From contig CAMXCT020001823.1 in NCBI GenBank assembly GCA_947184155.2, positions 62,001-126,000 of the forward strand: a stretch of 64,000 nt of DNA, in the 5' to 3' direction. Below the pieces are notes generated by a model. That model ran no database searches, was not told the origin of the DNA, and worked only from the letters and a program-made list of their open reading frames with translations. This stretch comes from Cladocopium goreaui (taxonomy: Eukaryota > Sar > Dinophyceae > Suessiales > Symbiodiniaceae). The position numbers and the translations under genes are program-made. Below are positions 54,420-64,000 of the stretch, piece after piece (position 1 is the stretch's first letter; each line of letters starts with the position of its first letter).

Positions 54420-54783
54420 ATCTTGCCACGGCCTACGGCGTATGACGTTTTCGCCATGGAGATCCGGACTCGGGCCGCCTGGGCCGCCCTGGGATGTTTA
54501 GGTTCCATTAAACCTGCAAAACAACACGTGGAAAAGTTGACCGCAGCCGATGCAGCAGAGGGGCATGCCCTAGTGACCCTTGTCAATGCAGAAGTTGTTG
54601 GGCACAGTGGCAGCAAACAGCTGCAATGCCTTCCAAAGGGAAAACGTGGAGATTACGCTGCCATCGGAAGAGCACGTTCCATTGAACCTGGCTGGCATTG
54701 AGAAAGCGAAGATGATTGTGGAGCATTATTTGCCACTCACCTCCCATGTGCCGCCCTTATCTGGTGGATTTAATGGTGATTGA
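54420..54783 (+). CDS. Candidate exon pair or frameshifted exon
   Basis: One frame reads MEIRTRAAWAALGCLGSIKP, then AKQHVEKLTAADAAEGHALV, then TLVNAEVVGHSGSKQ. Protein-like sequence then continues in a different frame: ENVEITLPSEEHVPLNLAGI, then EKAKMIVEHYLPLTSHVPPL. The change lies around 54605-54645, either a frameshift or a very short intron. No family recognised. Confidence 0.5.
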
Positions 54784-54834
54784 ATGGTTTAACAATGGCT
54801 TAACATTGGTGAATCATGGGATGATAATGGGATA

Positions 54835-54947
54835 TACGCTCTGGTAAACGTTTACAGTTTGCGAACTGGAAAATCACCATTTGGAATAGGTAGATTAATT
54901 GTTTCTCTGAGCCATTTTCAATGGCTATGTTAAATTACCAGAGGGTA
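54835..54947. mobile_element. Family A element, mixed ends
   Basis: TACGCTCTGGTAAACGTTTAC to ATGTTAAATTACCAGAGGGTA. Confidence 0.9.
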
Positions 54948-55613
54948 TTTGCTTTGTATTCTTCATTTCATGAGGGTATTGAATAGGTTATCTTCTATTC
55001 TTTATACTGATGCTATATATATATATAATGTATTTATATTTTTTTCATGTCATTATCCGTGTCAAGTATGTCAAGTCAGAGATCGTGCTTCTGAGAAATC
55101 TTTCTGACGCTTTAATTTTTCTTAATTCAGCATTTTGAATTATCATAATGACCCCATCCCCCATCCATACATTGTTAAACACTCCCATTGTATGGGCCCA
55201 GTGTTATGTGTAAATCCCTGATTAAGCCATGGTTTCTGGGTGTGTGTGTCCAATATTAGGGTATTGGAGTATCGTCGTATATCCAGATTGGCTGAGTATT
55301 TTTTAAAACATATATTGGTTCTTTTGCTCTATATTATATATTGCTATATTCCCCATATTTGTTGATTAAGCCCCCATTGACCAATAATTATCATGAATAT
55401 GGGAATGTGATATATTTTCATAGATGTTCATAGATTAAATATAGTAAATATGGAAACCTATGCATATATACATATATACTATATACATATTAATAATCAT
55501 ATTAACTATATTAATTAGTCATATATGATATATAACTATAGTGAAGTCAATAATTCATATATCTATATATCATATATGTGAAAATAATAAGTCAACATTA
55601 ACTTCACACATTT
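54948..55613. other. AT-rich non-coding stretch
   Basis: TA-rich at 55013-55030 and 55440-55590. No gene recognised. Confidence 0.6.
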
Positions 55614-55616
55614 CAT

Positions 55617-55751
55617 ATGTGGCCGCCGAGGTTTTACCATCCCATGCGCAATGCGCCAGAGGTTGGTGATGTGCGCCTCACAGCTGCTAAGGAGGTTGAT
55701 CTTCAATGTAACTGCAGTTTTGTCTTACTAAATGATGAGTATGTGCCCTGA
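55617..55751 (+). CDS. Candidate exon
   Basis: Reads MWPPRFYHPMRNAPEVGDVR, then LTAAKEVDLQCNCSFVLLND, stop at 55749. A possible 5' splice site lies near AATGTAACTG. Good composition; no family recognised. Confidence 0.5.
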   Translation: MWPPRFYHPMRNAPEVGDVRLTAAKEVDLQCNCSFVLLNDEYVP

Positions 55752-55844
55752 ATACTATATATCTATATATGTATCTCTATATATAATATCATCATATGTA
55801 TGTATGAATATTATATATATATGTATATGTATTGTGTATTGGGT

Positions 55845-55966
55845 TGTTTGGCAAATCCTCGAAAATCATCGACCCAGAATGCAGAGTTTTCTGGGATCAA
55901 CCTTCAGGTGTTTTTTGTACTGGCCGCGTGGCATCATCCCGGAACGCCGCGTGATAACAGCTGCGG
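55845..55966 (+). CDS. Candidate exon ending at a composite C element
   Basis: Reads VWQILENHRPRMQSFLGSTF, then RCFLYWPRGIIPERRVITAA. It ends GCTGCGG|GTAACA, where the GTAACATAACTGG leader begins. No family recognised. Confidence 0.55.
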
Positions 55967-56283
55967 GTAACATAACTGGTAATGATGGTAAATGATGGCT
56001 GGTGGTTATTATATGGTTAATGATGGTTAATAGTGGGTTAATAGTGGCTTAATAGTGGTTAATAATGGGATGATAATCTGGTTGGAGGTTTCAAACATGG
56101 CTGTGATGTATGGTGCAATGATGGTTAAAATATGGCTAATGATGGTTAATCATGGTTAATAATCACTGGTTGGTGGTTTCAAACATGACTAGATTATTTT
56201 CCATTTCATATATGGGATAATCATATCATCCTTCCCATTGACGAACTCCATCATTTTTCACGATGGTTAAAACCACCAACCTG
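55967..56283. mobile_element. Composite element: GTAACATAAC leader plus family C copy 11
   Basis: The leader and ATGGTTAATG repeats run to 56165, including a partial CTGGTTGGAGGTTTC copy at 56079. The C element is at 56166-56283, ending CCACCAACCTG, so its last splice-like CAG is mutated. Confidence 0.85.
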
Positions 56284-56502
56284 TAAATGTAGCCAGATCA
56301 ATCCATTTTCATGGGGATTTGTATACCCCAGAAATGAGTTGATTCCCATTGCACTGTATGACCATAGCCCACGAATCTTATGTCATATGTAGCTTGATCA
56401 TGGAACATATATCTCTACTGACGCAAGAAACATGCAGTAGCTTAGTCTCGCCGCTGACCTAGTGGTCAAGAATTCATACCTGAAGTCAGATTGAATGGGA
56501 AC

Positions 56503-56607
56503 TACCCTCTGGTAATTTAACGTAGCTATGGAAAATCACCATTTTTAATGGGAAATTCCACTATAAATGGCCATTTTCAATAGCTATTTTGACATAACCA
56601 GAGGGTA
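56503..56607. mobile_element. Family A element, mixed ends
   Basis: TACCCTCTGGTAATTTAACGT to TTGACATAACCAGAGGGTA; ACTA on both sides. Confidence 0.95.
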
Positions 56608-57753
56608 CTAATCTCAAACATCCAAGGCTTAGCCGAGAACATGGAAGCCCAACAAAATCACGAAATCTTCGAGGCTCTAAATCGGCGTTCTATAGAAATC
56701 ACCGTGTTTGATACTTAAATCATTGAACTGAATTAAATGCAAAGCAAACTGTTAAAAAATGGAGGGTAACTCATTTTAAATGGGAAGCTGGCCTAAAAGA
56801 ACAATGTTCCGGGAAATTATTGGTGTTATTACGTTAAATTGCTGGGGGAGTACGCATTTTTGTGGGGCTGGTTGTGTTGGATTCTTAGGGCAGACCCCCT
56901 ACTGTAGTAGATCCTGAGTGATACTTCCTTCAAGCCAGTGGCTCCTAGACCAGACAAAGTGATGCCTCCAGCCGTAATTGAGTTGGTTTATGAAGCCATC
57001 TAACATCATCTTACTATATGTAGATATATGATATGTATATATAGATTTGTACGTGTATATATATATATACACACCTATACAATGTATACACATCTCATAC
57101 CCAAGAATAAAACTAATCAAATCATAAAGCAAGTTGGCCAACTATGGGGCATCACCGTGCAGGGTTGTCACTGGTGGCCCATCATGACATGAGCAGACTA
57201 CCTTTCGACTTGCTGAAGGGCAATCATTTGAGGTAGTGTTAACTCATGATTTTTTCATGGGTTACAGAATAGTACATGAGATGCTATCAACCTGGATATC
57301 ATATTCGATACTGTAAAAAAAATGCCTGAATTTGCTGTGTCAATGATGTGTTTCTATGGTAAATCCACCATTGGGGGAACCATCTATAGGTCTCTTGTTT
57401 TTCATTTTTTGCGGCCATCTTCAGCAAAGCCTAGAATTCTTTACATTGGCCTATTGGAAATGAGTGGGCCAAACATTGCGATTGGATATTTTTTTCAGGA
57501 CAAAAGTTTATGGTTCAACATTAAGACTGGCCATAAGAATGACTCTAACCACTTGTCTGGCTTTGGCTAGTCATGACATGAAGAAAGGAATGTCAAGGGC
57601 TGCTCCAAACTATTGGAGGTAAAGGAATGCAACAAGGGGGTAATGGTGATTCTATCATTTCATCTAGCCAACTTACCCTTGCCGCATCTGGGGAGTTTGA
57701 GGCAACTGAGTTATGAACCATCCAAAATATGGAACAAATTGAACTTAGGTCTT
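56608..57753. other. Mostly non-coding stretch
   Basis: A plus-strand open frame at 57322-57570 (82 codons) is of plausible but unremarkable composition and has no splice-like border. A TA-rich patch lies at 57010-57070. Confidence 0.35.
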
Positions 57754-57769
57754 CACCAACAAACAGTTC

Positions 57770-57861
57770 CTGGTTGGTGGTTTGGAACATTTTTTTTTTC
57801 ATATATTGGGAATACTCATCCCAACTGACTCATATTTTGCAGAGGGGTCGAAACCACCAAC
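57770..57861. mobile_element. Family C element, copy 12, with 16-bp flanking duplication
   Basis: CTGGTTGGTGGTTTGG to GAAACCACCAAC, with CATATTTTGCAGAGGGGT inside. CACCAACAAACAGTTC is at 57754-57769 and again at 57855-57870, the right copy overlapping the element's end. Confidence 0.95.
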
Positions 57862-58086
57862 AAACAGTTCGATATTTGCCAGATTTGCCCAAGAAGAATG
57901 GGAACAAAAACCTCCTTTTTTCAGTAACAGTTCGATGCGGAGTTTAGCCACCATTCCTAAATCATTTTCTGACCAGCTGAGGGTCAGATGCTTTCATGGA
58001 AAAAGCCTATGAATTTGGATGAGAACTGGGGCTACCCCCCTTTTAGGAAACCTCCATTTAAGCAAGTATTTAAATATCAATATTTT

Positions 58087-58187
58087 CTTACTGGTGCTTA
58101 GTAGGGAATGGATGGGAATGGGGGAATGGGATGATTATTAATAGTTGTTGTGGATCATTCCCTCATTCCCTACCAAGCACCAGTAAG
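58087..58187. repeat. Inverted repeat with about 40-bp arms
   Basis: CTTACTGGTGCTTAGTAGGG pairs with CCCTACCAAGCACCAGTAAG; the inner arms are GGGAATG-rich. Confidence 0.9.
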
Positions 58188-58548
58188 TTGTGTATTAAGA
58201 TGACAAGATGGTTTTTAACTTTAGTGGGTAAGAATGTTCATGATGATCACAATATATCACACTATAATCTTTACTCATCATAGTTATGATAATAATAAAA
58301 CAACTAACTAGCAATCATGATCATCGAACACATAATCTATGAATAAGGTTAGCCATGGTTAGCCAACAATCTTTTAGGGATTTAACCGGGTTTAACCAAC
58401 AACTTTAGAGGGATGTCTAAAGATATAGCAGGAATACAATATGCTTTGGATGAATTTAAGGCGGCAATATGCCCCCCGCCACGTCACTATTCTGACACAG
58501 TTTCTGTTAATCTGGAAGTATATATTATATGGAAATATATGGCAAACA

Positions 58549-59810
58549 TGTTCTGACATTCTATCTGACATTATTTCTGGCATTCTATCTGGCATCTATT
58601 CTGAAATAATTTCTGGCAAATGTTCTGGCATTCTATCTGGCATCTTTTCAGGCATTCTTTCTGACATTCTATCTGGCATCTATTCTTACGTTCTTTCCGA
58701 TATTCTTTCTGGCATTCTATCATTCTATCTGACACATTTTCTGACATTATATCTGAAAGTCTTTGTTTCTGGCATTCTATCTGGAACCTATTCTGACATA
58801 ATTTCTGGCATATGTTCTGGCATCTTTTCAGGCATTCTTTTTGACCTTCTATCTGGCATCTATTCTTACGTTCTTTCCGATATTCTTTCTGGCATTCTGT
58901 CTGACATATGTTCTGACATTATATCTGAAAGTCTTTGTTTCTGGCATTCTATCTGGCATAATTTCTGGCATATGTTCTGGCACTCTATCTGGCATTCTTT
59001 CTGGCATCTATTCTTACGTTCTTTTCGATATTCTGTTTGGCATTCTATCTGACAAATGTTCTGACATTATATCTGAAAGTCTGTGTTTCTGGCATTCTAT
59101 CTGGAACCTACTCTGACATAATTTCTGGCATATGTTCTGGCATCTTTTCAGGCATTCTCTCTGGCATTCTATTTGGCATCTATTCTTGCGTTCTTTGCGA
59201 TTTTTTTTTGGCATATGTTCTGACATTATATTTGAAAATCTTTGTTTCTTGCATTCTATTTGGGATCTTTTCAGACATTCTTTCTGACATTCTATCTGGC
59301 ATCTAATCTACTCTTACGTTCTTTCCGACATTCTTTCCGGCATTCTGTCTGACATATGTTCTGACATTATATCTGAACGTCTTTGTTTCTGGCATTCTAT
59401 CTGGCATCTATTCTGACATAATTTCTGGCATATGTTCTGGCATCTTTTCAGGCATTCTTTCTGACCTTTCTATCTGGCATCTATTCTTACATTCTTTCCG
59501 ACATTCTTTCCGGCATTCTGTCTGACATATGTTCTGGCATTCTATCTGGCATTCTTTCTGGCATTCTATCTGGCGTCTATTCTTACGTTCTTTCCGGTTT
59601 TCTTTCTGGCATTCTATCTGACATATGTTCTGACAGTATATCTGAAAGTTGTTGTTTCTGGCATTCTATCTGGCATCTACTCTGACAAAATTTCTGGCAT
59701 ATGTTCCGCGATTCTATCTGGCATCTTGTCAGGCATTCTTTCTGACATTCTATCTTCATCTATTCTTGCGTTCTTTCCGATATTCTTTCTGGCATTCTAT
59801 CTGGCATGTG
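58549..59810. repeat. Large minisatellite (TCTGGCATTCTATC type), inverted relative to 13 kb
   Basis: More than 1.2 kb of 12-bp-based units (TCTGGCATTCTA, TCTGACATTATA) in higher-order blocks of roughly 170-190 bp marked by GAAAGTCTTTGTTTCTGGC and TTCTTACGTTCTTTC. It is the reverse complement of the 13035-13592 family. The open frames of 200 codons are compositional. Confidence 0.95.
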
Positions 59811-59883
59811 TTCACGTCCATCCGTGGCCTGCTACATCCGAGCTCGCGATACCAGGCGTGGCCCACTGCATACGTGGCTCGGA

Positions 59884-59941
59884 TGAAGGAAGGCAGGAAG
59901 AAAGGAAGGCAGGAAGGCAAGAAGGCAGGAAGGAGGAAAGG
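59884..59941. repeat. GGAAGGCA/GGAAGAAA purine repeat
   Basis: Short purine-rich tandem units. Confidence 0.9.
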
Positions 59942-61431
59942 TGCACTTTTGTTAAAATCTGGAGACCCTCGCCTGGCAGGTGGGGAAGAACCCCAAGGGA
60001 GCCCCCAAGAAAGTAAACCAAGTGGATGTTCCTATTCGAAGCTGGATTTGAAGCCTGATTCATGTTGTATAAACAAACTTGATGGGCTTGCTTCATATGT
60101 TGACCGTTGTCCTTATCAAAAATGCATAGTGACATTGTAATGAGCAAGAAAAACAAATGCAGGGTATCTAAGATTGGCCATGCAATGCTGCGGATGATTG
60201 TTGTATTTCCCAATTGATTCACGTGATTATAATATTGTAATCCACCAAAATTGTGAAATTTATTGGGGAAAACTCAAAAACATATTCCCAGTATACATTC
60301 ATATATTCGCAAATTGTTCCAACGTTTTTAATGTTTGGCAATTTAAGGCGAAACCGAACACAACTTCTTTGTGCGTGAACGATGTGTGCTCGGGGTTTCT
60401 AATCCCTTCACCTGATCTTACCATTTTTGGGCGACTTGCTTGACCCACAGCCATAGCATAAATGCATATCACATTGTAACATATGTATTATAGATTATTC
60501 GTCTACATATTATAACTTGTATAAGTATGTATACACATACATTACAATAAACACAATTACTTTCATTTATACTTTGATGTAAATACATATTCTACAATAT
60601 TTTACATGTAGCAGTCCTTTCTCTCTCTTTCTAAATATGTAGATAAATAAATAACACAAATCAATAAACAAATAACTCTCTCTCTATATATATATATATA
60701 TCTATATGCATATGTACATGAAATAAATAAACAGCTATATATATATACAGATCAAATAGTGGCATGATTTGTATATAACTTGTAGAGACTCCCAGTTTTT
60801 GTTGGTTCCGACAACACATGGGGCATCGCACATAGTTGTGAGAGTGGGGACGTTACAGCCCCTGAGGCTTTCATATTTCCCAAATTTGGTCGAAAATGGA
60901 AATCGGAATCCCGTATATCATGTGGAATACATGCAATGGTTCTCTAATTCTTCCTTTCAACAAAATCCAAAATGAAATGTGGGGTGCCAAGAGATGCTTT
61001 TCCATTTCGGATACAGACCTTTTTTTCCATCTTTGGAAATTCTAAGCAAGAAATGTGGAGGGGAACCACTGAGAATCAGGCTTTTGCAAAGCAAAGGGAG
61101 GATATGAACCAACCAAAGTACAGATTCAGATTTCAGATAACATGGGGATTCTTACCACCAGAGATCAAAAGAGAAAAATGTTTCCTCCAAAATCGATATC
61201 TAACAACCAGATACGGGAACACAGAGAAACATCCGGAAAATAACAAGAACATCGGGTAACTTGCGGACTCTAACTGATACCGGGGACCGATGGGAATATC
61301 GTGAATGTGGCAGTAATCGCGCTTACGGTGGTGCCTCAGGTCATAAGTTGGTTTATAAATTTTTATAAACACAAATAAGTATAGATCTGTCTGAATCTGC
61401 CACAAACCCTAGCTCATCTACTTGATTTCAG
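59942..61431. other. Mostly non-coding stretch
   Basis: TA-rich and ATAAATAAACA-rich sequence at 60460-60760. Open plus frames at 60198-60443 and 60972-61259 are unremarkable and were not called. Confidence 0.35.
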
Positions 61432-61604
61432 ACAGTCTTAGCATTTCTGAGCACCATCTTCGACCATCTTGCCGCAAGAAAGGCGGCCATCCAAGACGGG
61501 ACATTCACCAAGAAATGCACCGGTACACCGGAACGCAGACATGGTGGGTGTAATGCAGACATGAATGTGGAAACTGGGAAACTGGGAAACACGGAGCACA
61601 CAAG
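61432..61604 (+). CDS. Candidate exon with AG and GT borders
   Basis: Between TTGATTTCAG| and CACACAAG|GTGATG. Reads TVLAFLSTIFDHLAARKAAI, then QDGTFTKKCTGTPERRHGGC, then NADMNVETGKLGNTEHT. Both borders and the composition support an exon; no family recognised. Confidence 0.55.
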
Positions 61605-62395
61605 GTGATGCCGCGATGGTCATATCATGTCATATCCACCATAATCATAATTCATCTAGTTAAAATGCAAACCAACGGCCACATAGATGGGGACCCTACT
61701 GTATCTACTGTGGGGAAATTCACAAGGTTTCATGCAATACAGCATGAAGAACTCAGAAGAACATTTATCCATGCTTGAAGTGGGCCTAAAAATCACCGGC
61801 AACTGCTGGGATGACATATAACAGTATCAAGCCAAAACTGGTTGCTGGTTTGAACTAGCTAACTATCTTGTTATGTTCAACCATAGAAACTTGATGATGA
61901 CCCCCAATCACAGTCGCATATATATATATATATCATATATCAGATAGCCAGATAAGATAGGAGACAGTAGATATGAAATGACAACAATACTATGTGACAG
62001 TACTATGGCATTCAGATGCCGAAACAGTCCCGCCAAATCAGGGAAAGAACATGTAAAATTCCTATGACTGCTGGCCAATGGGGAACAGGGGTGTGTAAAT
62101 AAATGTCCAAATGTCCAGCTTGGGGTCTCTCGATGTCAGCTGTTTGAAAAAAGGAATGTGCTCCAGACCTACTAAAGTTTTCGCCAGTATGTTACAATGT
62201 TTGTTTCCACGAGGGTATATGTACTTGTTCCCATTTGTTACTTGTTTGATTCTTAAGCTGCTTTAAATACATGCTGAGCATCAACATGGCTCTCCCAACC
62301 TTGACAAACGTTTCGTGGCCCAACAGCACACTTTTTAATGACAATATCTATTGGGTATACTTCCGCCTGTTATTTTTGAACGACTTCACGACAAT
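61605..62395. other. Non-coding stretch, possible degenerate C element
   Basis: CTGGTTGCTGGTTTGAACTA at 61838 resembles the left end of family C, but no right end was found. A short TA run lies at 61918-61935. Confidence 0.35.
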
Positions 62396-62990
62396 CGTCC
62401 CACACTTTCCAGACATGATGTCGCCGTCAACCTTGAGGGCAGTAAGGCAAGAAACATGTGCAGCGCAGCGCGGCAATGCGGTTCACTGTCCTGGCTTTGG
62501 GTTTGGAGGTAGCAGCGCGCGTGCGCTGCCGGGCTTTGAAAGGACCCGTAGTGGTTTCGTCTTCTCTTGTGCAGGGGGCTGGGTGTGTCGGAACTAGAAT
62601 GTTAATAGGGCGTGCGAGGGATTCGATTGAAAATGGGCCATGCAAGGGGTGATGGAAAGGGCAATGGTCCACGCAAAGGGCTGGGCCAAGGGTAGCAACG
62701 GGCAACGCAAAGGGTGGCAGGCAATCATTAGAAGTCTGCAAGGCTGCGCCAATCTGAACTGACGATGGTTGATGCTTGAAGGACAGGCGCGATATCTGCA
62801 CACTCTCGATGCTGATGCAGCTCACCCACAAGACATGTTTGGTTCAACTGGTCGCCTGCGAGCGCCGCGTGGCCCGTGCAGTTGTTTGGGCTGGCCCCTG
62901 TAGGAACTATCAAAGACCATCCAAATTAGGCCAATCCAGGTCTTTATCGCGAGAGCTTTCCGGCAACAAATTGAAGTTCAATTGAATCTT
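62396..62990. other. GC-rich island of uncertain nature
   Basis: Clearly more GC-rich than its surroundings, with CAAAGGG/CAAGGG-like repeats at 62635-62720. Open frames occur on both strands (for example 62427-62831 minus) with no recognisable domain. It could be exons or part of an unrecognised element. Confidence 0.35.
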
Positions 62991-63186
62991 GTTTCAGCAA
63001 AGTAAAAAATTTGTGTTTGGGCCCACGCCGATTTGTAGCACAACATGTGCCGTGACCCTGAGCAAGGGGGTGCGCCACCCGAATGGTTCTTCAATAGGGG
63101 CAATTTTCATTGGATTTTGGCGACCGCAATTTTTGCCATATATATATATATATATCGTTTACATTGCGCAACCCGTCAAAACCACA

Positions 63187-63717
63187 TTACCAAGAAGGCG
63201 CGATTTTATTCATGGGTACTTCCATCGACATAATTTCCTGAAGTTCATTGTGTTCCGGTAGGTTTTTTGATTTTCCACAACTTGAAGCTATGAAAGCAGC
63301 TTTCAATACCCCAGAGAGCACGGGCAAGTGGGCAAGGTACGAGTTTGCTTTGAGTACGTCCCGGAGGGCCCTGTCTCCATCATGGCATTGCAATGCGGGG
63401 ATAAAATCCGCGGAAACGCAGTGTCTAGTCAGGGACGCATGCAGCATGGATTTGAGTTCATTGGCCATGCTTGCAGTGAGACTATTGAGTCTTGATGAGT
63501 TTTGGCAATCGTTTGTTGTTGGCACATCAAACCAATGTAACGAGGAATGTCGGGCAGTTTGGTATGGTATTTTTCTCTCTTTCTGGTTGAGCTGATGATT
63601 GCAACCAGTTCTTGGGGCAGGGCTATCAAACATTTTCGTTTTCATTTTTCGTTGCAACAAATGTGGACGGATCAGCGCTTGTTTTGGTAGGCAATTTTGG
63701 CATCCAAATTGTGGCAA
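63187..63717 (-). CDS. Unrecognised minus-strand open frame, 176 codons
   Basis: From an ATG at 63717 on the minus strand. The middle part (ASMANELKSMLHASLTRHCV, then SADFIPALQCHDGDRALRDV) has balanced composition. The plus strand is also open across 63248-63595, so strand choice is uncertain. No family recognised. It may be an exon or a shadow of one. Confidence 0.35.
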   Translation of the reverse strand: MPQFGCQNCLPKQALIRPHLLQRKMKTKMFDSPAPRTGCNHQLNQKERKIPYQTARHSSLHWFDVPTTNDCQNSSRLNSLTASMANELKSMLHASLTRHCVSADFIPALQCHDGDRALRDVLKANSYLAHLPVLSGVLKAAFIASSCGKSKNLPEHNELQEIMSMEVPMNKIAPSW

Positions 63718-64000
63718 TGAATTGTTTGTTCACTCCACGTTGTTTACACCCCTTGTTTCGTTGTCATAAACCCCCACTTTAGGTGGTCGCATCCCAAGGT
63801 TCTGGTTGTTTGCGTCCATCTGGTTGCATCATCATTTTGGGTCCTCATATCGGGATGTTGGGCATTCTGGATGTTGAGCAACTTTTGGCACCCATATGTC
63901 CACAATATTGCACCGTATTTCAAGGTGATGAATTCCTTTTTGTTTGCTGGTTAAACCTGATGTTTTGGATAGTAAAACCTGTGTGGTTTGCTGTTTCAAT

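Noticed and set aside
678..56607. Family A copies considered as CRISPR-like or regulatory repeats
   Set aside because: Spacing is irregular, copies are full palindromes of about 100-130 bp with TA or longer duplications, and they nest in each other, which is mobile-element behaviour.
58441..59306. Long plus-strand frames rich in Phe, Leu and Ile
   Set aside because: Same minisatellite family in reverse; hydrophobic appearance comes from TTCT/ATT-rich units, not from a membrane protein.
1..64000. Bacterial or organellar origin of the window
   Set aside because: No operons, no recognisable organellar or prokaryotic genes, spliced genes, and a heavy load of eukaryotic-type DNA elements and microsatellites.
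1..64000. tRNA, rRNA or snRNA genes
   Set aside because: No cloverleaf with A and B boxes and no conserved rRNA segments were seen by eye; a covariance-model scan would be needed to exclude them fully.

Overview
The window looks like nuclear DNA from a dinoflagellate-like protist. The signs are intron-rich coding fragments, mostly AT-rich non-coding DNA, heavy microsatellite load, GA-AG and GC-AG introns that restore reading frame in an intact transposase, and a degenerate retroelement ORF of a kind I associate with dinoflagellate LINEs. The lineage is an inference. No rRNA, tRNA, CRISPR array or prokaryotic operon was seen.

The best-defined object is a hAT-type DNA transposon at about 768-6234. 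It has split one copy of a short palindromic element: the left half ends at 767 and the right half resumes at 6235, with a duplicated GCTTTTT at the junctions. It carries two plus-strand spliced genes. The first (1003-2461, three exons) predicts a protein with an AT-hook-like basic tail and a divergent histone H3 fold. The second (2944-5963, five exons) predicts an apparently intact hAT transposase of about 823 residues with a BED zinc finger, a DDE set and a C-terminal dimerisation domain. Nine short hairpins with the same stem (TTTGCTTTTT / AAAAAGCAAA) are scattered through the element, one in most introns. GGTTCG-rich tracts sit just inside both ends.

The rest (6.3-64 kb) is a field of short non-autonomous palindromic elements with simple repeats between them and islands of protein-like sequence, all read on the plus strand. 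Four families (A, about 37 copies; B, 6; C, 12; D, 2) begin C-T-(T/G)-G-(G)-T and end with the complement, so either orientation presents GT at the 5' end and AG at the 3' end. That is the expected design of introner-type, intron-generating elements. Several copies touch the edges of protein-like islands. Some have unusually long direct repeats at their flanks (13, 13, 16 and 23 bp). Nesting is common: D inside A, a TIR element with transposase-like sequence inside that same A, A inside B, and hAT inside A.

Two large 12-bp-unit minisatellites (13.0-13.6 kb and 58.5-59.8 kb) are the same family in opposite orientation. A frameshifted retroelement ORF lies at 20.3-21.1 kb. The islands (roughly 30 listed, each about 65-350 bp) are probably exons of one or more host genes with kilobase introns. 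None could be assigned to a known family by eye, and their boundaries are approximate unless splice sites are named.
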